From an uncultured Clostridia bacterium (GTDB lineage Bacteria; Bacillota; Clostridia; UBA1381), in contig CAKSOE010000002.1 of the NCBI GenBank assembly GCA_934476675.1, positions 62,001-126,000 of the forward strand: a stretch of DNA of 64,000 bases, read 5' to 3'. Under the pieces are notes generated by a model, which was given only the letters and a program-made list of their open reading frames with translations, was not told the DNA's origin and did not search any database. Position numbers and translations under genes: made by a program. Shown here one piece after another: positions 59,662 to 64,000 of this stretch (positions are counted from its first letter, which is position 1; every line of letters begins with the position of its first letter).

Positions 59662-61332
59662 TTACAAGGATTTATATCCGAAATCAACCGCACCGGAAAC
59701 CGATTCCGCAATGTTAACGCAACTGTTGCCCATACGATCGATAATGTGGACAATACTGTTAAACGATGAGGTCAGATTGGCATCGCATTTGCCCTGTGCG
59801 ACACGGTTCATATGACTTTTACGCATATCTATATCAAGATCAAGCACATTATCCTTTTTTCTTAGAATGATTTCTGTTTCTTTCGGAATGTCATTTTTCA
59901 TAATTTCCAGTGCGGCAGAATACATTTCTTCGATTAAAGAAAGTGCATTGCCCAGATTTTTCATGACCTCGTCTGAATAAATATTTTTCTTTTCTGTCAG
60001 ATTATCTGCAATGTCTCGGTTTAGCGCTCCCATGCTGTCGATATCGCTCAAAACGTGCATTATACCTGCTGTTTGAGTTGCCTGCTCCTCTGTAAGTACG
60101 CCGGCAGAAAATAATTCGGCAAGATATTCCGTAATTTCGTTATTCAAGCTGTGCGCAATAAGAGCTTTTTCACAAACCGCCTCTAAGGATTTTTTTTCAC
60201 CGTCATTTATCGCATAAATTGTATCACGAAGCGTCTCTCCTACAATGTCGCCGCAGTGTATAATTTCTTTTGCTGCAAGGTGCAGTGCGGCGGCAGGCTG
60301 CGGAATAAGGTTTTTGTCGAGATATATTGGCTTGCGCATATCTCTTTCACTGTTGCTGCCGTTGGGGATAATTTTCATGACAATTTTAACCATAAGCCAG
60401 ATAAGCGGAGTCCATATAATTGTCATAGCAACGTTAAATGACGTGTGCGCATTTGCAATTTGTCTGGAAATAACGTCAATTTCGGGACCTTTGGGTGAAA
60501 TCCACTGAATAAATTCGGCAAACAGCGGAATAAACCATATAAACAGCAGACAACCGGAAATATTGAAAATACAATGAGCAACAGCTGTTCTCTTTGCATC
60601 TTTTGTCTGACCGATGCTGGCAAGCAATGCCGTAATGGTCGTGCCGATATTATCGCCTAAAAGAATCGGAATTGCTCCGGTAAGTCCGATAACACTTGAA
60701 ACGCCATCGGCGCCTGCCTGTGATGCGAAGTTCTGCAATACCGCAATAGTTGCGCTGCTGCTTTGCACCACTAATGTCATAAGCGTTCCTACCGCTACGC
60801 CTAATATCGGAATATTCGACACCTTTGCAATCATTTCGGTGAATATCGGACTTGAGGCGAGCGGGTGCATAACATCTCCCATCATTTCAATACCTAAGAA
60901 CAAAAGACCGAATGCAAAAATGGTCTGACCGATATTTTTGATTTTTTCTGATTTTGTGATGAAATATATTAAAAATCCTATGAATATAAAAAGATATATG
61001 TAATCGGTGATTTTAAAAGCAATAATCTGTGCGGTTATTGTGGTACCGATGTTTGCACCGAGAATAATGGATATTGCCTGCGGAAGATTCATAAGACCTG
61101 CGCTGACAAAGCCTATTGCCATAACGGTTGTGGCGCTGCTGCTTTGCAATACAGCAGTGGTGAAAGCGCCGGCTATAACTCCGAGAATGGGATTTTTGGT
61201 CAATAGCGAAAGGATTTTTTTCATTTTTTCTCCTGCGACCTTTTGCAGACATTCACTCATCATGTTCATTCCGAAGATAAAGATTGCAAGTCCGCCGAGC
61301 AATCCGAATACAGTTTGAAATACATTGTTCAT
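59662..61332 (-). CDS. Na/Pi cotransporter family protein with PhoU-like domain
   Basis: The 556-residue protein has two repeats of the Na_Pi_cotrans domain, each with a QSSSATT motif (VLQSSSATTVMAIGF and VVQSSSATIAVLQ), GANIGTTITA and GDNIGTTITAL, then a C-terminal helical PhoU-like part (about 345-556). It probably imports phosphate with Na+. ATG 61332 is used; the frame upstream of it holds the promoter. Confidence 0.93.
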   Translation of the reverse strand: MNNVFQTVFGLLGGLAIFIFGMNMMSECLQKVAGEKMKKILSLLTKNPILGVIAGAFTTAVLQSSSATTVMAIGFVSAGLMNLPQAISIILGANIGTTITAQIIAFKITDYIYLFIFIGFLIYFITKSEKIKNIGQTIFAFGLLFLGIEMMGDVMHPLASSPIFTEMIAKVSNIPILGVAVGTLMTLVVQSSSATIAVLQNFASQAGADGVSSVIGLTGAIPILLGDNIGTTITALLASIGQTKDAKRTAVAHCIFNISGCLLFIWFIPLFAEFIQWISPKGPEIDVISRQIANAHTSFNVAMTIIWTPLIWLMVKIVMKIIPNGSNSERDMRKPIYLDKNLIPQPAAALHLAAKEIIHCGDIVGETLRDTIYAINDGEKKSLEAVCEKALIAHSLNNEITEYLAELFSAGVLTEEQATQTAGIMHVLSDIDSMGALNRDIADNLTEKKNIYSDEVMKNLGNALSLIEEMYSAALEIMKNDIPKETEIILRKKDNVLDLDIDMRKSHMNRVAQGKCDANLTSSFNSIVHIIDRMGNSCVNIAESVSGAVDFGYKSL

Positions 61333-61378
61333 TTTTGTGCTCCTTTTTTTTCTTCCGTTCTCTGATACATTTTCATAG

Positions 61379-61407
61379 ATAATATAATTATACAGATTTA
61401 ATGTAAA
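61379..61407 (-). promoter_or_regulatory. Promoter of the Na/Pi cotransporter gene
   Basis: Minus-strand TTTACA (61402-61407), 17-base spacer and TATTAT (61379-61384). Confidence 0.6.
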
Positions 61408-61453
61408 CTCTGATAGCATATGTATGTAAAGCCTATGTAAACATAAAAAAAAC

Positions 61454-61482
61454 TTGACAATGTACGGAAACAGGGGTATTAT
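61454..61482 (+). promoter_or_regulatory. Promoter of the DUF1287 gene
   Basis: TTGACA (61454-61459), 17-base spacer, TATTAT (61477-61482), 27 bases before the start. Confidence 0.85.
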
Positions 61483-61509
61483 TAATTTAAGGACAGAAAC
61501 GGAGGATTT

Positions 61510-62145
61510 ATGAAAAAGAAAATAATATTTATAGCAGTGTTTGTGATTGCCGTTTATTTATTATATTTTTTTAATTATATTCCGCACAAAAAATATACAA
61601 ATGCGGATTTTAATATCAAAACCTATGTGAGCAGCACGGATAAAGACGGGGATGGAATTGATGACCAAACGGATATTTTGAAAAATGTCAGAAAATACAT
61701 ATCAAAAAAACCAAAATATAAAAGCAAATACTATATGACAGGTTATCCCGATGATGAATATGGTGTATGTACGGATGTTGTAGCTTTCGGACTGAAAGAT
61801 GCGGGGTATGATTTGATGCAGTTAGTAAATGAGGATGTAAAAATACACAGAGAGCTGTATAATATTGATACAGTTGATAAAAATATTGATTTCAGGAGAG
61901 TTCGCAATTTGAAGGTGTATTTTGACAACAATGCAATTTCATTAACTACGGATATAGATAAAACGGAAGAATGGCAGGGAGGAGATATAGTAGTTTTTGA
62001 TGAACATATAGGTATTGTTTCGGATAAAAGAAACAGGCGCGGAATATCATTTGTAATTCATCATGCAGGGACGTATCAGAGGTTTTATGAAGAGGACATA
62101 TTAGAACACAGAAACGATATTATAGGTCATTACAGAATCAGCTGA
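61510..62145 (+). CDS. DUF1287 family exported protein
   Basis: The 211-residue protein has an N-terminal membrane anchor (IIFIAVFVIAVYLLYFFNYI) and an outer domain with the DUF1287 blocks YPDDEYGVCTDVVAFGLKDA, DLMQLVNEDV and DIVVFDEHIGIVSD, and HHAG. The Cys in GVCTDV and the late His give an NlpC/P60-like look, so a wall amidase or peptidase role is possible but unproven. Near the N-terminus DKDGDGIDDQTD resembles a calcium-binding DxDxDG loop. It has a single-gene promoter. Confidence 0.82.
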   Translation: MKKKIIFIAVFVIAVYLLYFFNYIPHKKYTNADFNIKTYVSSTDKDGDGIDDQTDILKNVRKYISKKPKYKSKYYMTGYPDDEYGVCTDVVAFGLKDAGYDLMQLVNEDVKIHRELYNIDTVDKNIDFRRVRNLKVYFDNNAISLTTDIDKTEEWQGGDIVVFDEHIGIVSDKRNRRGISFVIHHAGTYQRFYEEDILEHRNDIIGHYRIS

Positions 62146-62200
62146 AAACGAAAAGGGGCAATCCAAGGCATTATTAAAAAAGGGATTAACCGTATAGCAC

Positions 62201-62238
62201 AAAACCGACCTCACGAAAGTAATTCGGAGGTCGGTTTT
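62201..62238. terminator. Hairpin between convergent genes
   Basis: AAAACCGACCTC (62201-62212) and GAGGTCGGTTTT (62227-62238) form a 12-bp stem with T-rich sequence on the + side and A-run on the other. It ends transcripts from both sides. Confidence 0.85.
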
Positions 62239-62245
62239 GATTTTT

Positions 62246-63619
62246 TTAATCTACTTTCGGAAGTTTGGAAAGGTTTTTGAGAATTTCCTCATCAGAGGGA
62301 ACGTAATCATCCATAAGTCCGTCGTGGAACTTTTCATAAGCCACCATATCAAAATAACCTGTTCCGGTAAGTCCGAACACAATTGTTTTTTCTTCGCCGG
62401 TTTCTTTGCATTTTAATGCCTCATCGATAGCAACCCTGATTGCATGGCTGCTTTCGGGAGCGGGGAGTATGCCCTCAACTCTTGCAAATTCTTCCGCCGC
62501 TTCAAACACTTTCGTTTGCGGAACGGAAACGGCTTCCATAAGTCCGTCATGATACAGCTGTGAAAGTGTAGAACTCATGCCGTGATAGCGAAGTCCTCCG
62601 GCATGGTTTGGAGCCGGAATAAAGCCGCTGCCGAGCGTGTACATTTTTGCGAGCGGGCAAACCATTCCCGTATCACAGAAGTCATAAGCAAATTTGCCGC
62701 GTGTAAAGCTGGGGCAGGATTTCGGTTCGACGGCGATAATTCTGTAATCCGCTTCTCCGCGGAGCTTTTCGCCCATAAACGGTGCAATTAAACCTCCCAG
62801 GTTTGAACCGCCGCCGGCACAACCGATAATTACATCAGCTTTAATTCCGTATTTGTCAAGAGCGGCTTTTGTTTCAAGACCAATAACCGACTGGTGCAGA
62901 AGAACCTGGTTAAGCACGCTGCCGAGAACATATCTGTATCCCTCGGTGGTGGTGGCTTTTTCTACCGCTTCGGAAATCGCACATCCGAGACTGCCTGTTG
63001 TTCCGGGGTGCTCAGCAAGAATTTTTTTGCCAACCTCCGTTTCGGTTGACGGAGACGGAGTAACCGATGCGCCGTATGTACGCATTACCTCGCGTCTGAA
63101 CGGTTTTTGCTCGTATGATACCTTTACCATATATACCTTGCAGTCTAAATCGAAGTATGAACACGCCATGGAAAGCGCTGTGCCCCATTGTCCCGCTCCG
63201 GTTTCGGTAGTTACGCCTTTTAGACCCTGTTTCTTTGCGTAATATGCCTGCGCAATGGCTGAATTAAGCTTATGGCTTCCGCTTGTGTTGTTTCCTTCAA
63301 ATTTATAATAGATTTTTGCCGGAGTCTGAAGCTTCTTTTCAAGGCAGTATGCTCTTACTAACGGTGACGGACGGTACATTTTATAAAAATCCCTGATTTC
63401 CTCCGGAATATCAAAATAGGGAGTAGTATCGTCAAGCTCCTGAGCGATAAGCTCATCACAGAATACGGGTGAAAGTTCTTCCGCCTTCATCGGCTCTAAT
63501 GTGCCGGGGTTCAAAAGCGGCGCCGGTTTATTCTTCATGTCGGCACGGAGATTATACCATGCCTTGGGCATTTCGCTTTCTTCGAGATAGATTTTGTACG
63601 GTATTGTTTTTTTTGACAT
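62246..63619 (-). CDS. trpB: TrpB2-type tryptophan synthase beta chain
   Basis: The 457-residue protein is the longer TrpB2 form. The PLP lysine is in NTSGSHKLNSA, GAGQWGTALSMAC and the phosphate-binding CAGGGSNLGG follow, and AEELSPVFCDELI marks the TrpB2 N-terminus. It makes tryptophan from indole and serine. No trpA is nearby, so it probably salvages free indole. ATG 63619 is used; the longer frame runs back through the T-box RNA and is not coding. Confidence 0.93.
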   Translation of the reverse strand: MSKKTIPYKIYLEESEMPKAWYNLRADMKNKPAPLLNPGTLEPMKAEELSPVFCDELIAQELDDTTPYFDIPEEIRDFYKMYRPSPLVRAYCLEKKLQTPAKIYYKFEGNNTSGSHKLNSAIAQAYYAKKQGLKGVTTETGAGQWGTALSMACSYFDLDCKVYMVKVSYEQKPFRREVMRTYGASVTPSPSTETEVGKKILAEHPGTTGSLGCAISEAVEKATTTEGYRYVLGSVLNQVLLHQSVIGLETKAALDKYGIKADVIIGCAGGGSNLGGLIAPFMGEKLRGEADYRIIAVEPKSCPSFTRGKFAYDFCDTGMVCPLAKMYTLGSGFIPAPNHAGGLRYHGMSSTLSQLYHDGLMEAVSVPQTKVFEAAEEFARVEGILPAPESSHAIRVAIDEALKCKETGEEKTIVFGLTGTGYFDMVAYEKFHDGLMDDYVPSDEEILKNLSKLPKVD

Positions 63620-63656
63620 AATAATGTCTCCTTTCTTTTTATTGAGGACAGAATAC

Positions 63657-63938
63657 AAAAAACTCCTGTCCCCATAGCATTTTTTTAATGCCGGGACAGG
63701 AGTATAAAATTCCTGCGGTGCCACCCTGCTTGGCGTATAATACGCCCACTCTACGCATACTATCATATGCAGACTTTTGATTACGAAGTGCCATACTCCG
63801 TCGCACATACTCTGAAAACTCATTTCTGATTGCCCTTAGAAGTCCATTCGGCTCTATGTATTCTGCCGTAATCCCACCGCCTACGGCTCTCTCGAAGAAA
63901 ATTGATAAAGCTTACTTACTCTTCCTCAACGGTTTATC
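63657..63938 (-). ncRNA. Tryptophan-specific T-box riboswitch
   Basis: On the minus strand the T-box core GGGTGGCACCGCAGGAA (about 63709-63726) is followed by a strong terminator, ACTCCTGTCCC/GGGACAGGAGT with a T6 tail at 63655-63660. Upstream is a stem I region with a GAATGGACTTC segment (near 63844-63854), giving UGG (Trp) as specifier, followed by a purine as expected. Uncharged tRNA-Trp should favour antitermination and trpB expression. Confidence 0.92.
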
Positions 63939-63940
63939 AC

Positions 63941-63969
63941 ATTATAGCATAATGAAATTCATTTGTCAA
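63941..63969 (-). promoter_or_regulatory. Promoter of the T-box/trpB transcript
   Basis: Minus-strand TTGACA (63964-63969), 17-base spacer, TATAAT (63941-63946). Confidence 0.9.
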
Positions 63970-64000
63970 GATTTTTTTTATTTTATTTTTCGACATTCAA

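Noticed and set aside
1..64000. CRISPR array, rRNA genes or prophage
   Set aside because: No regularly spaced direct repeats, no rRNA-like sequence and no phage structural or integrase genes were seen.

Overview
The window looks like a chromosomal segment of a low-to-moderate GC, Gram-positive anaerobe of the class Clostridia, probably a gut or rumen Firmicute. The reasons are the class III fructose-1,6-bisphosphatase, the CdaA/CdaR pair, a Trp T-box, an SLH-domain protein, a biotin-dependent decarboxylase sodium pump, strong AGGAGG-type ribosome binding sites and many TTGACA-17-TATAAT promoters. A genus close to Monoglobus or Oscillospirales is possible, but I cannot fix it from the sequence.

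Region 1 (1-18.4 kb, all + strand) is a cell-surface polysaccharide locus cut at its 5' end. It encodes a Wzx flippase, an initiating phosphoglycosyl transferase, a Wzy-type polymerase/ligase, two divergent Wzz-like chain-length proteins, a GtrII/GtrB glucosylation pair, a ChbG/HpnK-type deacetylase and six further glycosyltransferases. Three genes are unusual: a fusion of a DnaA domain-I-like module, a membrane helix and a metallophosphoesterase; a Wzz-like protein fused to a degenerate GGDEF domain; and a membrane EAL protein. No tyrosine kinase/phosphatase pair is visible, so cyclic-di-GMP-type signalling may set chain length here.

Region 2 (18.5-26.4 kb) holds tRNA-Leu(UAA), a ROK glucokinase, a convergent PHP phosphoesterase, the rpmH-rnpA-yidD-yidC-jag cluster (without dnaA beside it), an SLH protein, an AlkD-like protein and two decayed gene remnants. 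Region 3 (26.4-33 kb) is a hexuronate-type catabolic operon with a divergent AraC regulator: two xylose-isomerase-fold proteins, two Gfo/Idh/MocA oxidoreductases, mannonate dehydratase UxuA and an SDR. Region 4 (33-44 kb) has a DEDDh exonuclease, a zinc-ribbon membrane protein, an unknown exported protein, Fbp, an amino-acid ABC transporter and cdaA-cdaR-hslO.

Region 5 (44-57.4 kb) has leuA behind a classical leucine attenuator with a leader peptide, ptsG-ptsH-ptsI behind a structured leader, an MgtC-like protein, a five-gene methylmalonyl-CoA/oxaloacetate decarboxylase pump operon and proC. Region 6 (57.4-64 kb) has a CNNM/HlyC transporter with a small leader ORF, a Na/Pi cotransporter, a DUF1287 protein and a TrpB2-type tryptophan synthase beta chain under a Trp-specific T-box. 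An 18-bp-arm palindrome at 18.7 kb recurs in truncated form at 59.6 kb.

The most notable signals are the DnaA_N-metallophosphoesterase fusion, the Wzz-GGDEF/EAL pair, the leucine attenuator, the ptsG leader that can hide its ribosome binding site, and an HPr with Lys at position 46. All calls come from reading the sequence. No database search or structure prediction was run.
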